A stretch of 64,000 nt of DNA from Candolleomyces eurysporus (lineage: Eukaryota > Basidiomycota > Agaricomycetes > Agaricales > Psathyrellaceae). The DNA is taken from positions 1-64,000 of the forward strand of contig JANBPK010000788.1 in the NCBI GenBank assembly GCA_027579435.1, read 5' to 3'. Below the pieces are notes generated by a model, which saw only the letters and a list, made by a program, of their open reading frames with translations, did not search any database and was not told the origin of the DNA. A program made the translations under genes and the position numbers. Shown piece by piece: positions 10,568 to 20,534 of the stretch. Position 1 is the first letter of the stretch. Each line of letters starts with the position of its first letter.

Positions 10568-13500
10568 TCATTTGTGCGACACATCACTTCGACCATCCTC
10601 GCCTACAAACTGATCGAACCATCTAAGTACCTCGAAGTGCCATTTCAGGCTAGAACAGAGCGGGGATCAATACACCGTCATCGTTGGGGGAGAGATGAGC
10701 CCATACCTATTGCCATGTTTCAAAACCCAGTGGTTTTCATCGGGGAAAATGACAAGGCGACTGGGCACGCCACGCCTGGAAGAGAAGTTCAGCTATCTAC
10801 CCGTTGCAAAGAGCGAGATCCGAGTGTAAAACTCACTGCTGCAGCGCATGGAACGCCGCAATGCCTTCTGTTTCAGGCAGGCGGTAGTCCTTGCTTCCGT
10901 GGATTAGAAGTTGCGGAGTAGCCCATTGGTCAACGAAGTTGGCAGGGCTGTATCTGCGAATAGACTAAGTTTATACCGGATCTAACTTCCCCAGAACGTA
11001 GGTGGAACCTACTTTTCATTTAGCTTTCGAGCCTTCGCCTCCCAAGGCCTGCGCGTTTGGGGAACTTAAGGTGAGCAAGAGCTTCAGGTTAAGGGTCGTT
11101 AAGTTTATTACCTTCCTCCCCATTCGTGATTGAACTAAGGGGCCGTCGTCAGTCAACGAAATTGCGGCTGTTTCACGGGGAACAACCGATCACACTCACG
11201 AAAAAGAGTTCATCCGTTGAATAACCATTGTAATTGGAATCGAAGACCTGGCAGGATGTCAATTACCAGAGTGGGGGGTCAGGGAAAGGCCTTCGCTTAC
11301 TCCGTCGTGACAAACAAGCGCCTGTAGATTGCCTACGATCAAAACATGCGCTGAGAAATTGAGAGGACGGACTGCACATGCCTTGAAATTGAACCCGAAT
11401 TCAGGGTGACCTTGTATCCAGCTGAAGNTTTTTTCACTCGATTTAGACTTTCCTGAAAAAAAAAAAGGAAATAAAATGATGCTTACTTTATGGCGTAACC
11501 ACCCCAACTCGCACCGGCAGCCACACCACGTTCTGGATCGATCTATGTGCACCGCTCTCCTCAGCCATCGGATATACTGTGGAACGTGATAATAGCTGAC
11601 CTCTGGATATTTCTCGAGGATGTATTTCCACCCGTTCGCCATGTCAACAAATGGCTTTCCTCCCCAATCCTCGGCGATGGCATCCGTAAATTCTATTGTG
11701 TTTCAGATTCAGTGCGCCTCCACACAGCCCTATTGATTCTGTCGTACCTTGACCAAATGTTGTACTCCCAGTGGGATTAATCAGAACGACGAAGAACCCT
11801 TGGTTAGCAAATACTACAAAGAGTAGGATTAATTTAGTATAACCCATGAGGGAGGCGTGCTTCTTGGACTTGCCATTAGGGTTCCAACGATTAGACCATT
11901 GGTCCTCCCATGCTCCTTGAGGACCTGTATCATACGTCAGTAGACGGCATACTTCATTCTTAGGCAGTGTGCGTACCTCCATGGATAAGGAGTACGGCAG
12001 GCCATTTCTTGATCTGGCCAGGGGCCCATCCCTTGGGTTTCAGGAGCCAGCCCTGGACCTTCTTCTTATTAGCGCCAATGAACCAGAACTCCTCGCCTTC
12101 AGACATGTGTTTGCCTTCCAAATCCGCCTTGGTGAAATGTGTTAATCGCGAGGGCTGGACCTTGGCCAGTGCAGCCGTCTCGTCATTTAAAATAGCGCCC
12201 TCGACGGCCTTGAGGTCACGGAAGATGAAAACATCGTTGGGCGATGTGAAAGAGGACTGCGTGAAAAGGAGGCGATCGTTCGGGAGAATATGAATAGTTG
12301 AAGACGCTTGGGAGTGTGTAAGCGGGACCGGCGTGGTATACTTGGCATCCAAGGTTGGGTAGGTCGAGGATTCGGAAGGAGTGGGCGGAACAGGTAAGGC
12401 GAATATCTTCACCTTCGCTTCATCACCCGCGGTGAGGTAGATGAAGCTATCGTCACGAGAGAACTGCACAGTTGAATGAGCGCTCTAGAAACGGATGTGA
12501 TGGAAGAAAAAGGAATTCACGGTTATCTCGGCGGGAGACCTGTCCCAACTTTGCGTGACTGTGAAACGGACATTCTTGCCCAAGTCGTAGATCACGATCT
12601 TAGCCCTAGGTTCAAGAGTTCAGTACAAACAAACCATGCGTTAAAACGGCCGGCGCATTTACCTGTCACTTTCGTAACCGTCTTCATCTAGTTCAAGCCA
12701 GGCGACCTTCGACCCGGCTTTGCTGAACACGGGAGCATGTACGGCCCCTTGCTTCCCGGAGGTTAACTCTCTCGGTGGCGAGTCTCCTTTTATGTCAACA
12801 AGATAGACCTGAGTAGCCAGCACGCTCAGGACATGGTCTTTGAAATGAAAAGCATGGTCGCCTACATTTTGTTTCGTATGCCATGCTTCGGGTAGCTCGG
12901 GATCCTTGCAGGTATAAACGATGTGTGAACGTGAGACGTCATAATCATCAGTGCCACCAAAAGGCTCGACAGGCGAGTACTACGGAGATGAGACATTAGT
13001 GTGAGATAAATTCATGGAATTTGACAGGCACTCACATGGCCGGTACCCCTCAGAGGAGAGTAGAAGCTATCCCCAAGACTCCATTTCTTGTCTTCACCTT
13101 TCAACAAAGGGACGCTGAACAACTGCGGCCGTTTGAGACTTTGCCATTCATCCCAGTGCCTGGTGTAGGTCGTATCATAGACATAAGCCGAATTNCCCCC
13201 TATCGTCCCATTCCTTGTCCCTTCTCCCGACCGACGTAAGGTTGCCGTCTTCATAAACATTCTCGGAGAACACGAGAAGAGAAGTTTCTGAAACATAGCG
13301 GAAGTTTGCTGGAGTCTTGGTGGGAAATGTGCCGATAAGCTGTGCTTGCCCGCTGAGGACTGCAGGCTCAGTCGACTGCGAATCAATATGGACATCCAAC
13401 GCGTAGATTTCTGCGCCGTTATCTCCCTCGATGACATTGGCGACCGTTCTCTCGTCCAACCAGAATATATCTCCACCTTTCTCGAGCTAAGGCAATGGTG

Positions 13501-13947
13501 AGGTCCGACCGTCAAAGGCTTGAAGGGGGCTCGGTCACGCACCGGAATTTTAAGAGGTTCAATGTTGGTTTCTAAAGATACAACGAAAAAAAGACTTGTG
13601 ATTCCTGAAAAAATGGTCATGAGTTCACGGAAAGCGTGGGTGGAATGTGGTACGGACTTCCTCTCCTCCAGATTGAACTGACTGAATGGCACGATGGCCA
13701 GGTCACCAGGTTGGTTCGGAATAGCCGACCCCGGCCTGCCCAGGGATACCTGCCGACTTGGATTAACGAATGACCCCATCCTACAAGCTGAACCACCCAC
13801 AAGATCATTTGGCGAGAACGTGTCTGGGCCCACCTTGAAGGCAAATGACTTGGTAGCATGAGCGAGCGACGGCGTTGGTGTTTCCGGCATTGCTGGTCCT
13901 AAAGGTATTTGCGACGTCAATCCCAGGAAGGGTATTGGGAACCTCAT
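10568..13947 (-). CDS. Dipeptidyl-peptidase V, S9C prolyl oligopeptidase family
   Basis: Serine peptidase releasing N-terminal dipeptides; fungal family members are often secreted. Nineteen exons (minus strand): 13947-13801, 13749-13658, 13594-13543, 13486-13036, 12979-12663, 12605-12521, 12463-11977, 11924-11874, 11813-11748, 11692-11601, 11542-11487, 11421-11382, 11321-11301, 11247-11200, 11134-11112, 11048-11013, 10953-10837, 10775-10707, 10649-10568. About 776 aa. The N-terminal beta-propeller includes FSPNDL and WDRSPAEITFSRDD. The catalytic domain has HGGPQGAWEDQW, the nucleophile Ser in GASWGGYAI, Asp in HGSKDYRLPE, and His in FPDENHWVL. Exon 4 reads in frame only if the N at 13195 is an inserted base. 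Two introns seem to start with GC (11873-11814 and 11381-11322). The first ATG lacks a strong signal peptide, so the start and secretion are uncertain. Confidence 0.92.
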
Positions 13948-14292
13948 TTTTTTGAGGGCCCTTGGTATTATAGTTTGCGGATAGTCGTCGGAATTCCTGA
14001 AATAAGTTCCAGTGAAGAGTGTAGTCAGGGAACACCCGAGGCGTTTAAGCGACTCTGTATGACTGATGCGGAAGTGTCACTAGAAGCGCCGGCTGCAAAT
14101 TGACTATATGCAATACAATCGGTCACAATAGGTTACAATACAGTTGTGTTGTGATACGTGAAAAGACACGAAAAGTGATAACATAGAAGGTTTGAATTAC
14201 AACGCTGAATGGGGGTGTGATTTGTTCGGGGAGGTGATGTTTGTGATAGGTGGGCAACAAGTCTAGAACAGGGCGGTGGGAATCCGCTATCT
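13948..14292. other. Intergenic, DPP V 5' flank and MRT4 3' flank
   Basis: 345 bp between the DPP V start (13947) and the MRT4 stop (14293), both on the minus strand. It must hold the DPP V promoter. Repeated CAATACAATCGGTCACAATA-like A/T-rich words occur at 14105-14160, possibly CCAAT-like or 3' processing signals on one strand or the other. Nothing firmer is seen. Confidence 0.4.
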
Positions 14293-15271
14293 TTATTCGC
14301 TCATATCAGCCTCTTCCTCGTCATCCTCTCCGTCAGCAGCCTCTAGCTCTAAGGAAAGATCGGCAGGCGGATCCATCTGAACGAGCTCTCCAGTTGTTGC
14401 ATCCCATCTTGCGAGAAGAGAAACCCTAAAGACTGCCAAGCGCTCTCCGATGAGCTTCAATAATTGTGCTTGTTCTGCAGTCAAAGGTTTACCCTTCTCG
14501 CAGATTTTATGGGGGGGCATTCAGCGTAGGTACACCACGGTTCATTGTCGTTGTCAACCCGAGCTTTCGAAGCTGTGGGTCTTCGTTGTGAGGGAAGGGT
14601 TCGGGGGGGGTCTGAATGTTTTTGCATGACTGGGCCGACAGGGAGGATAACAGTTCTTGTCGCGATGTTGCCTGCTCGTGCAAATTCGGGCTGTTTGAAG
14701 TCGTCGAACCATTCCGTAACTTCTGATGGTTCGGAATCTGTGAATAGCAAGCCAACTTGGCCTTTTATGAGCTGCAATGGAAGATAAGCCGTCGTCATTT
14801 AAGATGGAAAGACTGAGTTACGCACCTGAGCCAGTTTGTGCAACCCAGGCTTATGCTCCTCCTCCGGCGTTGTCCCGATCCCCTTGGCCATGACTGCTCC
14901 TCGTCCAAAGAATATCCGCGCAGAACTATGCCTCCCGTTAATGAAAAGACGCAACTCTAGATATTGGGACGCACTCTTTCCATAATTTCCTCACAGTTTT
15001 GAGATGGGTGTTTCGCATCGAACCCACGCCAAACAACCAGCAGTACCTGTACTTGTCGGCATTGGCTTGCACCTTGAACGACGTAAGATTGATTGTACCG
15101 CTTCCATAGAACTGAAAGGCAGACCCACCTCTTCGATGAGGGCATTTTTGTGTTCCCTAGTCTTTTTGGAGACTTGCGTGAGGGATACTATTGCAATAAT
15201 TCAGCCTTGTACAGAAAAAACTATGCTAACGAGAAAACCATACCAAGTTTTGAACGCTTTGAGCGGGGCAT
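14293..15271 (-). CDS. MRT4: Ribosome assembly factor MRT4 (P0-like), two homopolymer frameshifts
   Basis: Nucleolar pre-60S factor, a paralogue of stalk protein P0, that occupies the P0 site on 25S rRNA until exchanged. Exons (minus strand): 15271-15244, 15187-15129, 15072-14975, 14925-14826, 14771-14293. The start MPRSKRSKLVSLTQVSKKTR is the typical N-terminus. SMRNTHLKTVRKLWK, RIFFGRGAVMAKGIG and ARAGNIATRTVILPVGPV are family blocks, and an acidic tail (EAADGEDDEEEADMSE) closes it. The last exon needs two corrections. The C-run at 14603-14610 (8 bases) and that at 14511-14517 (7 bases) each have one base too many; with 7 and 6 the reading passes from DPPEPFPHNEDPQLRKLGL to APHKICEKGKPLTAEQAQ. 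Since everything else is intact, I read these as sequence errors. Divergent from DOHH by 105 bp. Confidence 0.9.
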
Positions 15272-15376
15272 GGTTGGAGGAGCAAATAAAGAAAGTAATG
15301 GTGATGGGAATATCAAGTCCGCCAAAAAAATATCGGCACTGATGTGCCCCTATCCGTTTTTGATCTCACCAACAAA
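15272..15376. promoter_or_regulatory. Compact bidirectional promoter, MRT4 / DOHH
   Basis: Only 105 bp separate the MRT4 ATG (15271, -) and the DOHH ATG (15377, +). Both genes serve translation (60S assembly and eIF5A maturation), so a shared promoter is plausible. The minus-strand sequence near 15320-15340 is T-rich; no TATA box is clear. Confidence 0.6.
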
Positions 15377-16649
15377 ATGGTCGTCGTCTCTCCGTCCGAG
15401 CTCAAGGCCCTCGAGGATTGCCTGCTCAATACTTCAGGCAAAGTTCCTCTTCATAACCGCTTTAGAGCCTTGTTTACGTTGAAGGGCTTAAAATCGGAGG
15501 AGTCCGTCAGCATCATTGGGAAAGGTATGCGGGCCAGTGGACAGATCAATATTGCAGTTAATTAACGAGTCGGGCAGGCTTCAGCGATGATTCTGCTTTG
15601 CTCAAGCACGAGCTTGCATACTGTCTTGGGCAGCTGAAAAGGATATCAGCATTGCCAACACTCGAGAATGTCCTTAGAGACGTTTCCGAGGATCCTATGG
15701 TCAGGCATGAGGTGCGGCAACATCTGCAGTTGGCGCTATGAAGATCTAAGCTTTGGATCAGGCAGCGGAGGCGATGGGGGCCATTTCATCAGCCGCTTCC
15801 ATTCCTATTCTCGAAGAATTTTTATCAGACTCTGAACGTGCTGTTCGAGAGACCTGCGAGATCGCAATTGCAAGGATCAAATGGGAGAATTCCCCAGAAG
15901 GTCAACAGCACCTGGAGCAACAGAAGAATGCCATCCCGTAAGTCCATTTCCGAGTATCGATATGAATCTCATCTGGCGCTAAACTATTTCATTAGGGTGT
16001 ACACTTCAATCGACCCTGCTCCTCCCACATCTGGCCTGTTAAAGGGAGCTCCCAAACCAGAGCAGCCCTCAGAGGCCGCCGTCGCTGAGCTCCAAGCTCA
16101 GCTTGTCGATAAAAAGCTGTCACTCTTTGAGCGCTACAGAGCTATGTTTGCGCTCAGAAACATTGGAACGCCCACTGCAGTTGATGCACTGGCTTCTGGA
16201 TTTTCTGATGACAGCGCCCTCTTCAAGTACGCCGATGATATCGTCTTATTGGTTATGAAAATTCTCAGCTGACTATTCCTGCAGGCACGAAATTGCATTC
16301 ATATTTGGACAAATGTTATCGCCCCACTCCGTCCCTGCACTGCTCCAAGTTCTTCAAGATCGGTCAGAATCTGATATGGTCAGGCATGAGGCCGCTGAGG
16401 CGCTCGGCGGCATCGGGACGCCTGAGGTGCTGCCTCATCTCCGTGAATGGATGGAGCGGGAAGATTCCCCTCAGGTTGTTCGAGAAAGCTGTCAGGTGGC
16501 GATTGATATGTGGGAGGTGGGTTCTACAGTCTCTATTTCATATTAGCTTTTCTGATTTTCTGACTGCAATACATAAGCACGAAAACTCTGGCGAATTCCA
16601 ATATGCCAATGGCTTGGAGCAGGTGGCCAGCGTCACAGTCGAGGCTTGA
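15377..16649 (+). CDS. Deoxyhypusine hydroxylase (HEAT-repeat di-iron enzyme)
   Basis: Hydroxylates deoxyhypusine in eIF5A, the last step of hypusine formation. Exons 15377-15524, 15578-15711, 15762-15937, 15996-16226, 16285-16516, 16578-16649; 993 nt, 330 aa, all in frame. HEAT-like repeats carry the four His-Glu iron-binding pairs: [29 protein letters not shown] and [10 protein letters not shown]; several lie on splice junctions. Two symmetric halves are joined by a linker (about residues 155-185, [20 protein letters not shown]). [10 protein letters not shown] in the second half mirrors [10 protein letters not shown] in the first. The start [17 protein letters not shown] is the first in-frame ATG; the upstream in-frame codons lack one. 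Confidence 0.96.
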
Positions 16650-17604
16650 GCGATCTCAAAAACTCCAATAACGAGTTGTAATATATTGCTGTAATCTTAT
16701 AGTTGCTGTAGCAAGACGCAAGCGCTATTTTCAATGCATTTCATCTGTGGCAATCTTATCAGATAAACAGTCATTTGTGATGTGATCATCCTGGACCTCC
16801 ATGCCGGAACGTGGCGACTCTCTCTCACCGACCACATTCTGTCCCATTCACACTAAAAGATACGAACTCTTTTAGTCTGGGAGACTAGTTGAAAGCTCAT
16901 GAATGCCATTGACTCAAGCGTCGATCTCAACCGTCCGACTGATCACCATCGCCACCATTCTGCCAAACGCCGTTTCAGTTACGGCTGTCGAGGAAACGAT
17001 CGACCAATTTTCGTTTCGTTTGTTGATTTTTGGAGCGTCGCAAACAATAGGTCATCCCAAACTGGACTTTCCCTCCCAACTACTTCGCTCATCTCCAGTT
17101 ATTTGGAAGGTCGCGACGCGTGGTGACATTCAGCTCGGTTGAATACGGGCACCAAACAGATATCAAAAGCAGAGAAAAATGGAATCTGGTCTCTCGTTTC
17201 CTCGACAGCTGTAAACGCTCATATTCCTTCGCTGTCGACCAAAGTCTCTTTGTATCCCGGGTTTCGATCTCGAGCAACGACTCGGAATCACTAATGAAGC
17301 TCAGGGAGGCGTGTTCGGATCCACAATCGTCCGAGTAGCATTGCGAGACAACCAATCAGACAGCCCTGATACTCGACGTGTTCGGGATAGTGACGATGGC
17401 CTCGATTTGCTCGCCTCTCGGAGTGCCACCCGACGATGACCGGCTCCCCTTATTGAATTCTTACCCGTAAATATATAGCACCTGGCTGCATGCTCCTAGT
17501 ACAAGCTTGTCTTTGCGGCCCCCGGTCGAGGTGCGGTGTCGTCCATTCATTTCGGTTGATCCCTTTCGCTTATTGCGCCCCTCTTGCAGCCTCTTGCAGC
17601 AACA
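16650..17604. other. Intergenic, upstream of DUF6534 copy 1
   Basis: About 950 bp. Overlapping open frames of 70-90 codons occur at 16900-17350 on both strands, but they are mutually exclusive and lack motifs. An A/T-rich TAAATATATAG at about 17469-17479 lies some 125 bp before the ATG at 17605 and could serve as a TATA element. A short direct duplication (CTCTTGCAGC twice, 17581-17600) sits just before the start codon. Confidence 0.45.
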
Positions 17605-19535
17605 ATGAATCCGGCTCTGATCGCGTCAGTTTCTTGCATTCGACCAGGATGATGCAGCACTGACGCGTGTGGTCTCTTTAGACATGGGCCAATGCTCATT
17701 GGATTCACGCTCAATGCAATTCTCTATGGTATTATGATTACCCAGGTTTATATTTACTTCACGGCCTACAAGTAGTGCGTTCTACAGTCTATGTCAGTAT
17801 CGCCAGGCTGATATCATCCGAACCAGTGACCGACCGTTCCTGAAATTGCTGGTGGTTTTTCTTCTCGTCGCGGACACTGCCAATACGGTGTTTGACTTCT
17901 TGTACCTCTACAATGTCTTAATCCTCCACTTTGGTATGTTGCCTGCTTCTTTGACGGACGTTCTTGCTGCTAACCATGATTTCTAGGCGATTTTGCTCTC
18001 TTGGAAAAGGCTGATTGGCGTGGGTCCCTTTTCACGAAAATGAAATGATTGATCTGACAGACCTGCTTTTCCAGTCTTTGCAACTGGTTTGTATCTCTCC
18101 TCGACAGGCACCAGTTTAGATCTTTGACTCACGGTTGTCGTCGCAGATCCAGCCCTTACCGTGAGTCATTTGATCGCCAAGGTTAATCCTTCGACTGACT
18201 GTTGCTCAGGGTATCATTGCGACAGTCGTTCAGCTGTTCTTTGCCTGGCGTGTCCGCGTTCTGACCAAGAACTGGTTCTTGGTTTCTCTCGTCGTTGTGC
18301 TCGCAATCTCTGGAGCTGGTAAGTGAACGGATTCACTTAATGTCGAAGTGTGGCTCAATTGACCATTTTCAGTTGGTGCTATTGTCACTGCATTCGAGGT
18401 TGGGAAAACACCAAACTTCGTGGACTTTAGGAAGTTCAAGGTACGGTCTCACCCCAATGCACTCGACTCGACTTGCTTCTTACTCGTTGAGACAGGGCGT
18501 GGTCATCTTGTGGCTGGCTTCGGAAAGTCTGGGCGATATCTTGATTACAACTATCTTGGTCTCATTCTTGTGAGTCTGCATTCTAGTGCACAGTGGTTCT
18601 GTGTCTAACGCCGCTATACCGGATTAGGGTTTGTCTCACAGGTCGTCTAACCGTTCCTGGCAGCTGATTCCTACCTCGTATGCAGCGAAGATACAAGACC
18701 GGCTTCAAGAATTCCGATCTCATTGTGGACCGCATAATCAGAGGTGATATGCATTAATACGTCACATCGCGGATCTTGTGAACTGATTTATCGCAGTTAC
18801 TGTGCAGACTGGTCTGATAACGGCGCTCGTCGCAATACTGGATTTGATCTTCTATCTCGCCGATGTTCGTTCGATTTTATCTTCCAGATGCTGATTCTCT
18901 TATCTGACGTCCTCCTCTACCAGCCAACAGGAACGTGGGTGTATCCGTACGCTTCTCTTGCCTTCTCCTGAAAATCGGCATTTTTCAGGCACCTCATGTT
19001 CAATTTCCCGCTCTGCAAACTGTATACGAACACCATGATGAGCAGCTTAAACTCTCGGAAGGGATGGCGAATAATGAATCCGGAGGAATACAATTCTGAC
19101 AGGCCGCTCACCCAAGATGTTTTCCGCGTCACTCCTAGCACCACAAACATCGACCCTATGGCCAGTGACCAAATGCAATCGTATTCCAAAGAGTCGCACG
19201 AAGTTGTGAGTGGCCAATTAGTTGTCACAACATAGACATCGACCTGACACACTCTTATCCAGCCTGATGTATCGCATTTTGGTCTTCGAAGTCCACCAAA
19301 AGTGTATGTTTCAGTGGAATCACACGAGCTCAGAGATCCGGTTGTCGCACCTAATCTCCCCGGAAAACGGCATTGCCATCGTCGCCAGGAAACCGATGCA
19401 GTGGCACCGGTGCAGCAAATCGAGCACGAAGAAATGCCCACTATCTGCATTACTAAGTCACACTGTTCGATGTCGAAAGATGGCTATCAAACTTCAGCTT
19501 CTCAAGGCTCACAGTTGGGTTTAGAAAATGTTTGA
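17605..19535 (+). CDS. DUF6534 seven-helix membrane protein, copy 1
   Basis: Fifteen exons: 17605-17624, 17682-17771, 17827-17933, 17987-18019, 18075-18086, 18147-18160, 18210-18318, 18373-18440, 18496-18569, 18628, 18686-18743, 18797-18864, 18924-18934, 18989-19205, 19263-19535; 1155 nt, 384 aa. Hydrophobic helices include GFTLNAILYGIMITQVYIYF, LLVVFLLVADTANTVFDFLY and LVSLVVVLAISGAVGAIVTA. VDRIIRVTVQTGLITALVAI and FNFPLCKLYTNTMMSSLNSR are hallmarks of the Agaricomycete DUF6534 family, of unknown function. A hydrophilic Ser/His/Glu-rich tail of about 130 residues follows, presumably cytosolic. Exons of 11, 12, 14, 20 and 1 nt are required; the one-base exon at 18628 is discussed under findings. 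The same layout is in copy 2 downstream. A receptor-like or transporter role cannot be decided from sequence. Confidence 0.9.
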
Positions 19536-20534
19536 GCGCCCTCGCGATCTTCCAGGACCTCAAGGATCCTGTGTCTCGTCGGTCGCTCGGAATCTGCTTC
19601 TCCTTTGTATACTACCCAGCGCTAGGCCCCCTTAGAGGCAATGGGATCGAGTGCGTTTCGAATTGGCCTTTGGTTCTGCTCATGTTTCAAGTTACCCACG
19701 GGAGCTCGTCGGAAGTTCGCAGTCAAACTTGTTGACAAGCATTGGAGCATACTCGGCGTGCTTTTGCTTCTGTCCTCATGGTATGTCACCCGCTTTAGCA
19801 ACATCTCGGTGCTCTGCGGGGGAGCTGCAATCAAGAGAAAAGGTGCTATTTTCTGGTGGGATGATGATCAGTGCCGTGGTCGGGAGGCTGGGGCTCTGGC
19901 ATCTCCAAGTCCTATAACTGTTCATGGGTAACTGATGGACAAATACGACTGCCTGAGACGCTATTCTCGGCGGTTAGTGGACTTCGAATCTCACGTGGCG
20001 CATGTGCAGAATTTTGCCCTCGAACGAGTTGGGTCTTAAAGCTTGGACTTTCTGTTCAATTTCTGTGAATATGTTTACTCCCCAGCTCAAGGATCATTTC
20101 CGTTCAACAACCCCGTCCACGAGCTAGTCGAGCAATGCAAGCATTTCAGAGGCGAGTGAGCGAGCTTTATGGCATGAGAACCCTCCCACTAACCAATTGA
20201 GCAGAATTCCTATCAACGTCAAATTTTGAAAATGATACATCAGGTCGTCGAATAACCCGTGTGCGGAGGAAGCCATACGCAATTGACGACTTGTTTGATT
20301 GGCTGGCTTGCTACAGATGCAAGTGTCTATCTCCCCCCTGCACTACGGTGAAAGCATAGTCATGACTCCGTCTCCTTCCAGGATCAAGGGTGAGAAGCAN
20401 AGATGACTTACAATTNCTACAGCCTACATATANACCTCGTGTCAGGAACTGAGGTCCTGTCAGGTCACCTCTTTTTCCCGCCCCTCCTTCCCTCCTTCCC
20501 TCCCTTTCCCCATCCCCCTTAGCCAGACGCCAGC
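19536..20534. other. Intergenic between DUF6534 copies
   Basis: About 1 kb with overlapping short frames at 19620-20070 that carry no recognisable domain. They do not resemble either neighbouring paralogue, so this is not a third decayed copy in any way I can see. The last 80 bp before the copy 2 ATG form a strong pyrimidine tract (20472-20520, repeated CCTTCCCT units), typical of fungal core promoters. Confidence 0.5.
20472..20520 (+). promoter_or_regulatory. CT-rich promoter tract of DUF6534 copy 2
   Basis: Nearly uninterrupted pyrimidines with repeated CTCCTTCCCTCC units end about 15 bp before the ATG at 20535. CT-rich blocks are common around transcription starts of expressed fungal genes; assignment is by position and composition only. 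Confidence 0.5.

Noticed and set aside
10370..10921. 183-codon plus-strand frame
   Set aside because: It lies opposite the last three exons of the dipeptidyl-peptidase V gene, whose minus-strand reading reproduces conserved catalytic motifs (HGSKDYRLPE, FPDENHW); the plus frame is a shadow.
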